This document shows, one piece after another, positions 27,812 through 38,259 of a DNA stretch of 41,617 nucleotides (the first letter of the stretch is position 1; the number at the start of each line of letters is the position of its first letter). The translations under genes were made by a program, and so were the position numbers. The notes below the pieces were generated by a model, which saw only the letters and a list, made by a program, of their open reading frames with translations, did not search any database and was not told where the DNA came from. This DNA comes from Betaproteobacteria bacterium (GTDB taxonomy: Bacteria; Pseudomonadota; Gammaproteobacteria; Burkholderiales; SG8-39): positions 1 to 41,617 of the forward strand of contig CANKMT010000048.1 in NCBI GenBank assembly GCA_947482825.1. The letters are read 5' to 3'.

Positions 27812-28585
27812 TCACTTCACGCGATACAGCAGTTTGCGTTGTAGATCAGGCAATGCGTCAAGCGAATCAACCATGTCATTGGCCGCGTTCATCAGGCGGC
27901 TCAGGTCGCGCGGATGAATTTCCGCAGAGTTCTGAAACACGATCATCGAATTGAATTCGACGTTAGCTCCTATCAGGTGCTGAAGGATGATTGTCGCCAG
28001 GCGCGCCTTGTCTCGATTCGGCACACCAAATAGATAAAGTGGCTGGGCACCTCCCTCGATGTAATAGTCCACCGGATAATCTGCTGCCTTAGGGACTCCT
28101 GCTACAACATACCCCTCGTGCAATTGCGTCTCGTCCACCGTGGACTTCAATGCTTCGCGAAGATCCTCGTAAAACGTGCTCTCCACTCGCAACCGATTGA
28201 GAAACGTAAGATCGTGCAGCCGCGTCATCGCCTGCCCGAAGCGGAATACCCCCCCTCCTAGCCCGTCGGCAGGCGTGTCGATGAAGAACTCCCCGTCTTC
28301 CTCGCTCAATTCGGAATCGGCGAGGATCTGTGCAAAGAGCCTTCCGCGCGACCCTTCGCGAAATTTGCCAATATCATTTTCGTAGCTAAGGTGCATCAGG
28401 GTTGAGCCCAGGTCACCGACGCGCCAGCCGCCACTGGGCAATTGCTTCAAATACAGCGAGTACCCGTCGCCGTCTGGAAAAACGAACGGGGTAGTCACGC
28501 GCCACAAATCGTCGCTTGCGGCGTCGACCACAACGTCCGCACACATCATCTTGCACAACAGTGATTGAAGGTCTTGGCGAGTCAT
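27812..28585 (-). CDS. DUF1828/DUF1829 domain protein
   Basis: A 257-residue cytosolic protein. Residues about 30-120 fit DUF1828 (TPFVFPDGDGYSLYLKQ, WRVGDLGSTL), and about 155-245 fit DUF1829 (YPVDYYIEGG, PLYLFGVPNRDKARLAT, VFQNSAEIHPRDL). No function is established for either domain; such proteins occur in mobile and defence-rich regions. Its ATG overlaps the stop of the next upstream gene (ATGA), so the two form a module. It converges on the HicA-like gene with about 150 bases between them and no obvious terminator. Confidence 0.78.
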   Translation of the reverse strand: MTRQDLQSLLCKMMCADVVVDAASDDLWRVTTPFVFPDGDGYSLYLKQLPSGGWRVGDLGSTLMHLSYENDIGKFREGSRGRLFAQILADSELSEEDGEFFIDTPADGLGGGVFRFGQAMTRLHDLTFLNRLRVESTFYEDLREALKSTVDETQLHEGYVVAGVPKAADYPVDYYIEGGAQPLYLFGVPNRDKARLATIILQHLIGANVEFNSMIVFQNSAEIHPRDLSRLMNAANDMVDSLDALPDLQRKLLYRVK

Positions 28586-29067
28586 GGTTTGTGGAACAGA
28601 TCTGTTTCGTCCGGCCCAGTCTTCAAGCCGGAGATTGACGTCAGTTGTATCAGATGGTGCAAGGCACCCTCCAGCGAGCGATAAGCGTCTGTCACCTCCG
28701 CGAACGATTCGACCTTACGACCCGCTGCCAGATAGCGCTCGGTTGCCCGATGCACATGGCAGTGACGTTCGAACCGATCGCGCTCGATGGAATTGTTATG
28801 TGGATGGTCCGCCCCATTGCAACGCATCAGGATGACTTCCTCACCGGTCTTAGAACACCATCGCAGTCCTGCCGTAAAGCTTTCAGCAATCATCGTACTC
28901 TGGCGGGTGAAAAGCACAAATTGATGACGGTCGTCCAGGCTGGCTACCTGGTAGTCGTGCCGGATGTGCTTGCCTTCCGCCTTCGGACGGCTGCTGGGGT
29001 TAGTCACGCGTTTTGGGCAGGCGATCAACGCGTCGATTTCGGCTTGATTGAGTGCTTCGATTGACAT
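28582..29067 (-). CDS. DUF6978-like protein, partner of the DUF1828 gene
   Basis: A 161-residue protein that starts MSIEALNQAEIDALIACPK, with a middle part YQVASLDDRHQFVLFTRQ and a conserved-looking stretch MRCNGADHPHNNS (many His and Asn). The build agrees with DUF6978 proteins, which pair with DUF1828 genes, but this label is from memory of the pattern. The last bases overlap the DUF1828 start. Whether the pair is a toxin-antitoxin or a defence module is unknown. Confidence 0.62.
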   Translation of the reverse strand: MSIEALNQAEIDALIACPKRVTNPSSRPKAEGKHIRHDYQVASLDDRHQFVLFTRQSTMIAESFTAGLRWCSKTGEEVILMRCNGADHPHNNSIERDRFERHCHVHRATERYLAAGRKVESFAEVTDAYRSLEGALHHLIQLTSISGLKTGPDETDLFHKP

Positions 29068-29294
29068 GGATTGTTCTCCAGGATCTCTCGCTCAACGTTT
29101 TACCGATACTCTCGTTGACTCCGGTACTCGAGCGCCGTGCATTCTTGCAGCCTCGCCACCGCCGCGCTGTCTCATCTAGCCCGTCAACAATGATCGAACG
29201 AAATGTCTCCAGCGACAAATGTTCGGCTACCTCGCACATGGCGTCTGTAAGGATTGAAGGCGGGCCGCGACCAAAGTGTACTGGAGGAACTGCC

Positions 29295-29975
29295 ATGAAC
29301 GAACTCGCCCCTTACCTAAAGTCTCGCCTCAATCGCCGCAGCTTTCTGACCGGCTCAGCCGCCACACTCGCCGGCCTGTGGCTACCGCTCTCGGGCGAAG
29401 CGCAGGAAAGCAGCATCCACGACCTGCGCGGCGACGTGCTCGTCAATGGCCGGCGCATCGACAAGGCCGCGGTCATCCGCGCCGGCGACACGGTAGCCAC
29501 CACCTCCAACGGCTATGTCGTGTTCGTAGTCGGCGCCGACGCTTTCATGCTGCGCGAGCGAAGCGAGTTGCGGCTGGAATCGAACCCGCTCTCGGGCGCC
29601 CTCATTTCTGGACTGCGGCTGCTCACCGGCGCACTCGGCGCCGTCTTCGGCAAGCGCAAGGCGGGCAAGGTCAACATCGTCGCCGCGACCGTTACGGCGG
29701 GCATCCGCGGGACCGGCGTCTACATGGAGACCCGCGGCGAAGGCACCTACTTCTGCAGTTGCTACGGCACGGTCGACCTGCAGGCCAACGCGAACGCCAA
29801 CGACCGCGAAACCATCGAGGCGACCCGGCACAACAACCCTCGCTTGGTCCTCGCCCAGCCGAAGGACGGGCAGCTATTCCTGCCGGCGGCTTTCCAGACC
29901 CACACCGACGCGGAGATGGACATGCTCGAGAAATGCGTGGGGCGGCGCGCGCCGTGGCTGGCGGCGGGGAGATAA
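29295..29975 (+). CDS. FecR domain-containing protein with Tat-type signal
   Basis: A 226-residue protein with a twin-arginine signal (NRRSFLTGSAATLAGLW, Arg14-Arg15) and a FecR-type domain (about 45-150: VLVNGRRIDKAAVIRAGDTVATT, TAGIRGTGVYMETRG). The C-terminal part carries CSCYG, a possible metal or redox site. FecR domains outside iron signalling are often periplasmic sensors or structural proteins. Start at 29295 is set by a GGAGG site eight bases upstream; the longer open frame from 29052 is not used. No sigma factor gene is adjacent. Confidence 0.85.
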   Translation: MNELAPYLKSRLNRRSFLTGSAATLAGLWLPLSGEAQESSIHDLRGDVLVNGRRIDKAAVIRAGDTVATTSNGYVVFVVGADAFMLRERSELRLESNPLSGALISGLRLLTGALGAVFGKRKAGKVNIVAATVTAGIRGTGVYMETRGEGTYFCSCYGTVDLQANANANDRETIEATRHNNPRLVLAQPKDGQLFLPAAFQTHTDAEMDMLEKCVGRRAPWLAAGR

Positions 29976-30389
29976 GCAGAAGAGCTTTTTGAGCAGCTCC
30001 ACGTGATGTCCCCACGGAATGGAAATCACCAGTTCTCGCACAGCCTGTGCGAGAAATTCCTTCGAGGAGTGCGTGGCGTAGAACTGCCGCATCCGCCACA
30101 GACTGGAAACGGAGTACCCGGTCGTACCCGGAAACGCCTTCCGAAGGTCGCGCGCCAACGTCTCCACCACCGACTCACCCCAACCGTACTGTGTCTGCTT
30201 TTCCAGGATTGCCCGCCCGATGTCCCAGTAGAGCAGGATCAAGTCCCGATTGACGGCACGCGAAGCGGCGATGCGGGCCGACTGGATGCGCGCCTTGAGG
30301 TCGGTTAGAAAAGCCGCGTAGTCAGCGGGCCGAAGAGGATTTGATTTCATGACTACTTCCGTTTTGGCTGGTCCCTTCTTCACCGCCAC
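29976..30389 (-). pseudogene. 3'-truncated YhcG/DUF1016 family nuclease gene
   Basis: The first 130 or so codons match the N-terminal domain of YhcG/DUF1016 proteins: LILLYWDIGRAILEKQ, YGWGESVVETLARDLRKAFPG, YSVSSLWRMRQFY and IPWGHHVELLKK. Full proteins are about 350 residues with a C-terminal PD-(D/E)xK nuclease; here homology stops after KK at about 29985, and the frame runs antisense into the FecR gene to 29874. The break is within 10 bases of the FecR stop. Start may be GTG 30389 or ATG 30350. The nuclease domain is gone, so it is presumably inactive. Such genes usually sit in type I restriction operons. Confidence 0.75.
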
Positions 30390-30445
30390 AGCGCCTCCGG
30401 GTCCCAGATCCAAGTTTCGAGGGATTTGTCGATGGCTTTGGTCAT
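30380..30445 (-). pseudogene. Remnant of hsdM (type I restriction methyltransferase), first codons
   Basis: A 21-codon frame starts MTKAIDKSLETWIWD and ends PEALWR. The first 15 residues closely resemble the N-terminus of type I DNA methyltransferase HsdM, whose next residues are normally AACSIRG; the rest is lost. It overlaps the start of the truncated YhcG gene on the same strand, as in type I operons. The DNA upstream (30446-30523) is AT-rich compared with the flanks and may hold the old promoter. The call rests on a short match. Confidence 0.5.
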
Positions 30446-30523
30446 ATACAAAGTTTAACTTCCATTTCCATAGACCTAACAGAATAGCTGGTCTCAGGCC
30501 AATTTGTTTTCCTAAAACGGAAA

Positions 30524-31731
<1,208 letters not shown>

Positions 31732-31735
<4 letters not shown>

Positions 31736-32259
31736 ACGATCCCCGCGATGCCGGCCACCGCGCCGGCGGCGATCATCCAGAGCGGATGGAACTTGGTGCG
31801 CCAACTGATGATCGCGCAAGCCGCCGTGAGAACGAGCGACAGCACATGGTTTACGTTGGCGCTCGCCACCAGCACCCCCGACGCCGCGACCAGCCCGACC
31901 GTGACCGGCGCAAGCGCGTTGTCGATGATCTCGCGCCACATTGCGGCGCCGGCGGCGCGCCACAACAGGCGATCGGCGTAGAAAGTGAGCACGCTCGAGG
32001 GGATCACCATCGCGAGCGTCGTCACGACCGCTCCGGCCAGGCCCGCGGATTGCCATCCGAACAGGCTCACCACCAGCACATTCGGGCCGGGAGAGGCCTG
32101 AGCGAGCGAGTAGAGTTCGGCAAATTCGCGGCTCGTCATCCACCCCTGCACCTCCACCAGGCTGCGGTGCATTTCGGGCAGCACCGAGCTCGCGCCACCC
32201 ACTGAAAGTAGCGAGAGCATCGCGAAATCCATCGCGAGGATACCGAGTCGGTCGGTCAT
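31732..32259 (-). CDS. Chromate transporter, C-terminal-half type (ChrA short subunit 2)
   Basis: A 175-residue membrane protein with a CHR domain: SVGGASSVLPEMHRSLVE, then LAQASPGPNVLVVSLFGW and about five membrane helices. Long ChrA proteins have two CHR domains in one chain; here each is a separate gene. The start overlaps the stop of the first subunit (ATGA), and the stop overlaps rlmI. Chromate efflux is the family function; for the split form in core operons it is uncertain. Confidence 0.88.
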
Positions 32260-32846
32260 GAGCCGGACATCCCGCGCTTTTGCGCATACCAAGCCGCCCC
32301 GATCGACAACGGGATGATCGCGGCGAGCACGAGCGCGAGCGGCAACCGCAGCCACGACACCGCGGCGAAAGCCGCCACGGCGAATACCGTCCGCCAGGTC
32401 CGCAAACGCGGCGAGGCGGCCATGCGCAGGGCCGTGCCCAGGATGAGGCCCGCCGCCACGGCAGAAACACCGCGCAGGGCGTTGGCTACCTCGGGGACTT
32501 GCGCATAGCCGGAATACAAGACGCCGAGGACGAGCAACAGGACAAACGGCACACCCAGAATTCCGGCGCTGGCCGCGATTGCGCCGCGTACGCCGAAATG
32601 CCGGCCGCCGATGCAGATCGACACGTTGACGATGTTGGGCCCCGGCAACGCCTGGCAGCGCGAGACGATGTCGGTGAACTCGGCCATCGTGAGCCAGCGA
32701 TAGTTTTCCACCAGCGCATGCCGCGCCACCGGCAGAACGCCCCCGAACCCCTGCAGCCCGAGCTTCATGAAGGCGAAGAACAGCTCGCCGATCGAGCGCG
32801 GGGCCACTGTCGTGCCGCTCGTTAGAGCTTGCGCTTCCGCGTTCAT
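32256..32846 (-). CDS. Chromate transporter, N-terminal-half type (ChrA short subunit 1)
   Basis: A 196-residue membrane protein with a CHR domain: LGLQGFGGVLPVARHAL, CQALPGPNIVNVSICIGGRHFG and about five helices. It pairs with the gene directly downstream to make the antiparallel heterodimer expected of short CHR proteins. Its ATG overlaps the xerC stop. The gene sits inside a housekeeping operon, which suggests vertical inheritance rather than a resistance transposon. Confidence 0.88.
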   Translation of the reverse strand: MNAEAQALTSGTTVAPRSIGELFFAFMKLGLQGFGGVLPVARHALVENYRWLTMAEFTDIVSRCQALPGPNIVNVSICIGGRHFGVRGAIAASAGILGVPFVLLLVLGVLYSGYAQVPEVANALRGVSAVAAGLILGTALRMAASPRLRTWRTVFAVAAFAAVSWLRLPLALVLAAIIPLSIGAAWYAQKRGMSGS

Positions 32847-33766
32847 TTCTTGCGCGCGCGCGGATGGGCGGCGTCGTAGACCTTGGCGAGCGACTGGAAG
32901 TCGAGGTGCGTGTAGATCTGCGTGGTCGAGATGCTGGCGTGCCCGAGCATCTCCTGCACCGCGCGCAGGTCCTGCGAAGACTGCAGCACATGGCTCGCGA
33001 ACGAATGACGCAGCATGTGCGGATGCACGCGCCCTTCGGCTCCGCTCGCCAGCGCCCAGGCGTTCAGCCGCAGCGCAAGCGTCGAGGGAGCCATGCGGCG
33101 GCCGCGCGCGCCGACGAAGAGCGCTTTCTCGCCCGCTTGCGCGATCTGCGCCCGCACTGCGAGCCACGCAGCCAGCGCTTCGCGCGCTTTGGCGCCGACC
33201 GGCACGGTGCGCGTCTTCGAACCCTTACCGGTCACGGTCACCAACCCCTCATCGAGGTCGAGCCGGCCGTCGCCCCAGTCGAGCGAAAGCAGCTCCGCGC
33301 GCCGCAGTCCGGAGGAATAGAGCAACTCGAACATTGCGGCATCGCGCACGAATTCGATCGTGTCCGCGGGCAAGGTCTCGAGCAGCCGCTGGGCCGCTTC
33401 GACGGAGAGCGCCTTGGGCAGGGTGCGCGCCGCTTTGGGTGGGCGCACGCCCTGGCAGGGATTGGCCGCGAAACCCTTGTTTCTGGCGAGCCAGTGGTAA
33501 AACCCGCGCCAGGCCGAGAGCATGTTTGCGAGCGCCCTTGGCGAAAGTCCGCCGGCGTTCAGCCGCGCGATCGATCTGCGGACCTGCGCGCTGTCGAGTG
33601 ACGAAAGCCGGGCGGTGCCGATGAGTTCGAGCAGGCGATCGAGACTGCGCGTGTAGTTCGAGATCGACACCGCGGCGAGTTGCCGCTGATGCACGAGGGA
33701 CTGCAGGTACTCGCTGACGAGAGGCGCGTCCGGGTGGGCTCCGGGGTCGATTCCGGCCGCCTTCAC
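32843..33766 (-). CDS. xerC: Site-specific tyrosine recombinase XerC
   Basis: Acts with XerD at dif to resolve chromosome dimers. At 307 residues with GTG start (33766) it matches XerC. The SAM-like N-terminal DNA-binding domain covers about 14-95. The catalytic set is visible: Arg155 (SGLRRAEL), Lys181 (TGKGSKTR), His250 and Arg253 (HMLRHSF), His276 (LGHASISTT) and nucleophile Tyr285 (IYTH). The start overlaps the DUF484 stop (GTGA); the dapF-DUF484-xerC order is conserved in proteobacteria. Confidence 0.96.
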   Translation of the reverse strand: MKAAGIDPGAHPDAPLVSEYLQSLVHQRQLAAVSISNYTRSLDRLLELIGTARLSSLDSAQVRRSIARLNAGGLSPRALANMLSAWRGFYHWLARNKGFAANPCQGVRPPKAARTLPKALSVEAAQRLLETLPADTIEFVRDAAMFELLYSSGLRRAELLSLDWGDGRLDLDEGLVTVTGKGSKTRTVPVGAKAREALAAWLAVRAQIAQAGEKALFVGARGRRMAPSTLALRLNAWALASGAEGRVHPHMLRHSFASHVLQSSQDLRAVQEMLGHASISTTQIYTHLDFQSLAKVYDAAHPRARKK

Positions 33767-34431
33767 AACCGCGACGTCAGGGCCGCGGCGGCGAGTTCTC
33801 CGATGCGACGCAGGTACAGCGTGCCCATGCCCGGATAGAAACGTTGCGGGTCTTCGCTTCCCAGCGCGAGCATGCCGAAGGTCTTGGTGGTGCCCAGCGG
33901 GATCAATGCGATCGAGCGCACGTGTTCGGCCGATTCGCGAAACCACGGCAGGAACGGGCTGCCCTCGGCCGGCCCGCACTGCGGCGCGCCCATCATGTCG
34001 ACCAGCGTGCGCTGTTCGTCGGTAACCGGCTCGCCTTCGAGCGTCCCGTCGAGGAGCGATTGCCCCCAGACCCTGAGCGCGACATGCGGGACGGCGAAGT
34101 CCTCGCGCAGGTGGAAGTAAAGCGCATGCACCACGGCGGCGAAGTTCCTTGCGCCAAGCAGCGCCGAGGACACGCGATGCACCTTTTCGCTGATCGAATC
34201 GTTTTCCTCGCCGAACTGGATCAGCTCCGAGAGCTTGCCCTCGAGCAGCTTCACTTTCTCGCGCAGGCCGAGCGTCTGGCGCTCCGATAGAGGGATCGCG
34301 TTGCCGCCATAAGGATGCGGCACCTGGATCGATTCGAGGAGTTCCGGATTGGACTCGGACAACTGCGTGAACACCTGCACAAAGACCTTGGGATTGTCCT
34401 TGAGGTACTGCCCTACTTCGTCAGAGTTCAA
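33763..34431 (-). CDS. DUF484 family protein
   Basis: A 222-residue cytosolic protein of the DUF484 family with a GAF-like C-terminal domain. The N-terminus [19 protein letters not shown] and the stretch [28 protein letters not shown] are typical. The start is a TTG giving [10 protein letters not shown], inside the last 11 bases of dapF. The gene regularly lies between dapF and xerC; its function is not established. Confidence 0.88.
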   Translation of the reverse strand: MNSDEVGQYLKDNPKVFVQVFTQLSESNPELLESIQVPHPYGGNAIPLSERQTLGLREKVKLLEGKLSELIQFGEENDSISEKVHRVSSALLGARNFAAVVHALYFHLREDFAVPHVALRVWGQSLLDGTLEGEPVTDEQRTLVDMMGAPQCGPAEGSPFLPWFRESAEHVRSIALIPLGTTKTFGMLALGSEDPQRFYPGMGTLYLRRIGELAAAALTSRL

Positions 34432-35251
34432 TGGTTCCCTCGAATACGCAAGTGGCCGGGCCCTTCATCCACACCGGATTGTCGCCGCCCAGCCAAGCGA
34501 TGGTCAATCGCCCGCCGCGGGTTTGCACCGTTACGGGCGAGTCGAGCAAGCCCCGTTCGATGCCCGAGACCACCGCCGCGCAGGCCCCGGTGCCGCAGGC
34601 GAGCGTCTCGCCGGCGCCGCGCTCGAACACCCGCAGGCGGATCGAATGCCGGTCGATGACCTGCATATAGCCCGCGTTCACCCGGTTCGGAAACTGCGGA
34701 TGGCGTTCGATCAGCGGTCCTTGCGTGCCCACCGGCGCGGTATCGACATCCGCAACGACCTGCACGGCATGCGGATTGCCCATCGAGAGCACGGCAACTT
34801 CCACTTCCAACCCGTCCACGCCGATCGTCTGGACCAGGCCGGGCCTTGCGGCAGTGAATGGCACATCGACAAGCGCCAGGACCGGCGCGCCCATGTTCAC
34901 GTTGACCTCGCCGTCGCTCTCGAGCCGCGGCTCGATCAGCCCGGAAAGCGTCTCCACACGCAGGGCCGTCTTCGCTGTCAGGCCGCGAAGATGCACGAAC
35001 TTGACGAAACAGCGCGCACCGTTTCCGCACTGCTCGACCTCGCCGCCGTCTGCATTGAAGATGCGATAGCCGAAGTCAGCCTGCGGGCCGGAGGCCTTCT
35101 CGACGACGAGGATCTGGTCGCATCCGACGCCGAAGTGCCGGTCGGCCACCTTTCGCAACTGTGCCGCGGTGAGATCGAACGCATGAGCGGTCGCATCGAA
35201 CACGACAAAATCGTTGCCTGCGCCCTCCATCTTAGTAAAAACGTGCTTCAT
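34421..35251 (-). CDS. dapF: Diaminopimelate epimerase
   Basis: Converts LL- to meso-diaminopimelate for lysine and peptidoglycan. The 276 residues show the N-terminal [12 protein letters not shown] and the catalytic cysteine pair Cys75 (QCGNGARC) and Cys219 (LACGTGAC). It lies 21 bases after the second LpxL-type gene and overlaps the DUF484 gene. Confidence 0.97.
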   Translation of the reverse strand: MKHVFTKMEGAGNDFVVFDATAHAFDLTAAQLRKVADRHFGVGCDQILVVEKASGPQADFGYRIFNADGGEVEQCGNGARCFVKFVHLRGLTAKTALRVETLSGLIEPRLESDGEVNVNMGAPVLALVDVPFTAARPGLVQTIGVDGLEVEVAVLSMGNPHAVQVVADVDTAPVGTQGPLIERHPQFPNRVNAGYMQVIDRHSIRLRVFERGAGETLACGTGACAAVVSGIERGLLDSPVTVQTRGGRLTIAWLGGDNPVWMKGPATCVFEGTIEL

Positions 35252-35272
35252 GACCCGATTCTAGGCGCGTTT

Positions 35273-36145
35273 CTAACCGTACGGCGACGCCTCGCCCTCG
35301 GGCCGCGTCTTGAACCGCTTGTGGACCCAGTAGTACTGCTCCGGCGCCTCGAGGACCTGCTCCTCGATGAAGGCATTGATGCGCCTCGTGTCAGCCGCCA
35401 CATCCCTGGTCGGGAAGTCTGCAAACGGGGGAAAGACTGTCACCACGTACCCCTGGCCGCCGGGCAGGATGCGCGAGACGACCGGCAGCACGATGGCCTT
35501 ACTCGCCCTCGCCAGCCGCGACACTCCCGTGATCGTCGCCGCGGGCACGCCGAAGAAGGGCACGAACACCGCGTCATTGCGGCCGAAATCGAGGTCCGGC
35601 GCGTAGTAGATCGGGATGCCTTTCCTCAATGCGGCAAGGATCGGCCGCACGCCGTCCTGGCGCGCAATCGCAATCGCCCCGGGATCGAAACGCGTGCGCC
35701 CGCGCAGCAACAACGCGTCGTAGAGCGGATCCTTCTGCCGCGCGTACAGGCCCGCCATGTGGACTTCGCACACAAGCCTCGTGCAAGCCGCGTCGATGCC
35801 GACGAAATGCGGCGCGACCAGGATCACGGGCCTGCCCGCCAGGGCGCGGAGCTGCTCCAGGCCTTCGACCTTCATGAGGCGCATCACGCGCTCGCGCGAA
35901 GCCCACCACAGGAGCGAGCGCTCGACGAAGCTGCGCATGAACATGCGGAAATGCGCGCGCGCGAGGCGTTCGCGTTCGGCTGGCGGCATCTGCGGGAAGC
36001 ACAGCGCGAGATTCACGCGAACTACGCGGCGGCGCTCGGGAATCAGCCAGAACGCAGCGCGGCCCGCCGCGTTGCCGATGGCTGCAAGGGCGCCCAGCGG
36101 CAGCCAGTGCGCGAGCCACATCAGCGCGAAGACAATGCGGCTCAA
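35273..36145 (-). CDS. LpxL-type lysophospholipid acyltransferase (second copy)
   Basis: A 290-residue lipid A late acyltransferase homolog: N-terminal membrane helix, RVVRVNLALCFP, the HX4D motif His113-Asp118 (HFVGID), and IIYYAPDLDFGRNDAVFVPFFG-like substrate loop (here PIYYAPDLDFGRNDAVF). The TTG start at 36145 overlaps the stop of the preceding homolog (TTGA). It adds a secondary acyl chain to lipid A; which position and chain length is not clear from sequence. Confidence 0.9.
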   Translation of the reverse strand: MSRIVFALMWLAHWLPLGALAAIGNAAGRAAFWLIPERRRVVRVNLALCFPQMPPAERERLARAHFRMFMRSFVERSLLWWASRERVMRLMKVEGLEQLRALAGRPVILVAPHFVGIDAACTRLVCEVHMAGLYARQKDPLYDALLLRGRTRFDPGAIAIARQDGVRPILAALRKGIPIYYAPDLDFGRNDAVFVPFFGVPAATITGVSRLARASKAIVLPVVSRILPGGQGYVVTVFPPFADFPTRDVAADTRRINAFIEEQVLEAPEQYYWVHKRFKTRPEGEASPYG

Positions 36146-36984
36146 GGCGATCTTTCGGCGCCGGCCGGGGTCTTGTAGCGGTTGTATCCCCAGAGGTATT
36201 GCCCCGGGCATTCCCGGATGAGGTCTTCGAGGCAGCGGTTCAGCCGGCGGGCTTCGGTTTCGCCAGGACGCGCTTCGGCCAATTTACGAAGCGTTAGTGC
36301 GTAGCCGCGCCCCCCGGGCAATCGCCGCGCGAAAGCAACGAGGCAGGTCACGTCATCGCGTGTCGCAAGGCGCGGCGCGAGCGTCATCGTGTAGGCCGGC
36401 TTGCCGAAGAATTCGGTCCACTCCCCTTCTCCCAGGCCGGGCACCTGGTCGGGCAGGATGCCGATCGCCTCATGCTTCTTCAGCGCGGAAAGCAGGTCCC
36501 GCACGCCGCGCCGATCTGCCGTCACGAGCTTCACGCCGGGACGCGCGCGCCCCGCGAGCATGAACTCGCCAAGCCACGCGAGCCGCGGCGGCCGGTACAT
36601 GATCGTCATCGGAAAATGGAACGCGCCATACTGCGCGCTGATCTCGAAACAGCCGTGATGCGGCGTGAGGAACACGATGCCGCGGCCCGCGGCCTGCGCT
36701 TCGACGATCAATTCCCAACCGCTCACCTGCCGAACAAGCGCGGCGACCTCGGCATGCGATCGCAGCCAGAGCGCGGGCAATTCGGTCAGCAATCGCCCGG
36801 CGGCGGCGATCGCTTCGCGGCGCACCTGCAGGTCGCCCCCGAAGCCCGCGATTGCGAGGTTTTCTTTAAGGTGAGCGCGGTAGCGCGGCGAGATCGCATA
36901 CATGAGCCAGCCGAGCAGCCAGCCCGCCGAATGCGCGAGCGGCAGCGGCAAGGTGCTCGCAAGGCGCATGAACACTCGCCCCAT
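36142..36984 (-). CDS. lpxL: LpxL-type lysophospholipid acyltransferase (first copy)
   Basis: A 280-residue member of the lipid A late acyltransferase family: [18 protein letters not shown] and the HX4E motif His109-Glu114 (HHGCFE), followed by [22 protein letters not shown]. Start at ATG 36984 ([10 protein letters not shown]) is chosen; an in-frame TTG at 36996 adds four residues. It is divergent from metK and heads the eight-gene operon to rlmI. Two tandem copies, differing in HX4E and HX4D, are typical of betaproteobacteria. Confidence 0.9.
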   Translation of the reverse strand: MGRVFMRLASTLPLPLAHSAGWLLGWLMYAISPRYRAHLKENLAIAGFGGDLQVRREAIAAAGRLLTELPALWLRSHAEVAALVRQVSGWELIVEAQAAGRGIVFLTPHHGCFEISAQYGAFHFPMTIMYRPPRLAWLGEFMLAGRARPGVKLVTADRRGVRDLLSALKKHEAIGILPDQVPGLGEGEWTEFFGKPAYTMTLAPRLATRDDVTCLVAFARRLPGGRGYALTLRKLAEARPGETEARRLNRCLEDLIRECPGQYLWGYNRYKTPAGAERSP

Positions 36985-37009
36985 CGCTTCAGGCAAGCCC
37001 CGGAAATGT

Positions 37010-37038
37010 TTGGGGAATCAACAAAGTTTTGGTATCCT
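37010..37038 (+). promoter_or_regulatory. Probable metK promoter
   Basis: A -35-like TTGGGG (37010-37015), a 17-base spacer and a -10-like TATCCT (37033-37038) with a TGG extension directly upstream of the -10 box. The start would fall at about 37045, just before or in a hairpin of 6 bp (GCCGCC / GGCGGC with a T-rich loop, about 37040-37061) that lies ahead of the metK ATG. Confidence 0.5.
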
Positions 37039-37068
37039 TGCCGCCTCTTTTTTGGGGCGGCCAGCGAC

Positions 37069-38229
37069 ATGAGCGATTTTCTATTCACTTCCGAGTCGGT
37101 TTCCGAAGGGCATCCGGACAAGGTTGCAGACCAGATTTCCGACGCGGTACTCGACGCGATTCTAGCCCAGGACCCGCGCTCCCGCGTCGCAGCGGAGACG
37201 CTGGTCAAAGACAACCTCGTGGTGCTCGCAGGCGAGATCACGACTGACGCGAAGCACATCGATTACCGGGAAGTCGTGCGTAACACCATCCGGCGGATCG
37301 GATACAACGACGCCGCGATCGGTTTTGATGCCGACACCTGCACAGTGCTGCTGGCCTACGGCGAGCAATCGCGGCATATCGCGCAGGGGGTCAACGAAGG
37401 CAGCGGCCTCGACCTCGATCAGGGCGCGGGCGACCAAGGCCTCATGTTCGGCTACGCCTGCGATGAAACCGCCGGCCTGATGCCGATGGCCATCTACCTC
37501 TCGCACCGGCTGGTCGAGCGCCAGGCCGAAGTCCGTCGCGATGGACGGCTTACCTGGCTGCGCCCGGACGCGAAATCGCAGGTCACCATCCGCTACGAGA
37601 ACGGCAAACCGCATTCCATCGACACGGTGGTGCTTTCCACCCAGCACGGCCCCGGTCTCACGCACAAGCAGATCGAGGAAGCGGTCATCGAGCAGATCAT
37701 CAAGCCGGTGCTGCCGAAGAACCTCGTCAAGGGCCAGATCAAGTACCTTGTCAACCCGACCGGCGCGTTCGAGATCGGCGGGCCCAAGGGCGACTGCGGC
37801 CTCACCGGGCGCAAGATCATCGTCGACACCTACGGCGGCTCCGCCCCGCACGGTGGCGGCGCGTTCTCGGGCAAAGATCCCTCCAAAGTGGACCGCTCGG
37901 CCGCCTATGCCGCACGCTATGTCGCGAAGAACATCGTGGCCGCGGGACTCGCGACCGAATGCCTGGTGCAGGTCTCCTACGCGATCGGCGTCGCCCGGCC
38001 CACGAGCGTGATGGTCACGACCAAGGGCACCGGCAAGATCTCCGACGAGGCGCTTTCCAAACTCGTCCTCGCCAACTTCGACCTGCGCCCAAAAGGCATC
38101 ATCCAGATGTTGGATCTCTTGCGCCCAATCTACGAGAAGACCGCTGCTTACGGCCACTTCGGTCGCGACGAGCCGGAGTTCACGTGGGAAGCGACAGACA
38201 AGGCGCTGGCGCTGAAGGCCGCAGCGTAA
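37069..38229 (+). CDS. metK: S-adenosylmethionine synthetase
   Basis: Makes SAM from methionine and ATP. The 386 residues show the ATP-binding EGHPDK (His15), the [12 protein letters not shown] motif, and the phosphate-loop [19 protein letters not shown]. The ATG at 37069 ([10 protein letters not shown]) is the family start; the longer open frame upstream overlaps the antisense acyltransferase gene. It lies in the same region as ahcY and metF, which complete the methyl cycle. Confidence 0.98.
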   Translation: MSDFLFTSESVSEGHPDKVADQISDAVLDAILAQDPRSRVAAETLVKDNLVVLAGEITTDAKHIDYREVVRNTIRRIGYNDAAIGFDADTCTVLLAYGEQSRHIAQGVNEGSGLDLDQGAGDQGLMFGYACDETAGLMPMAIYLSHRLVERQAEVRRDGRLTWLRPDAKSQVTIRYENGKPHSIDTVVLSTQHGPGLTHKQIEEAVIEQIIKPVLPKNLVKGQIKYLVNPTGAFEIGGPKGDCGLTGRKIIVDTYGGSAPHGGGAFSGKDPSKVDRSAAYAARYVAKNIVAAGLATECLVQVSYAIGVARPTSVMVTTKGTGKISDEALSKLVLANFDLRPKGIIQMLDLLRPIYEKTAAYGHFGRDEPEFTWEATDKALALKAAA

Positions 38230-38243
38230 GGAATCCCCGACTT

Positions 38244-38259
38244 CCCCGAAAATACGGGG
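38244..38259 (+). other. Small hairpin after metK
   Basis: CCCCG-AAAATA-CGGGG (5-bp stem, 6-base loop) lies 14 bases after the metK stop and directly before the ATG of the small hypothetical gene. It has no T run, so it is not a clear terminator; it could stabilise the metK mRNA end or limit translation of the next frame. Confidence 0.4.

Noticed and set aside
30506..30518. GTTTT-CCT-AAAAC inverted repeat after rlmI as a terminator
   Set aside because: An A/T-only 5-bp stem is too weak to form a stable terminator.
34349..36178. A 609-codon plus-strand open frame opposite dapF and the second acyltransferase gene
   Set aside because: Antisense shadow with Arg/His-rich composition; no domain.
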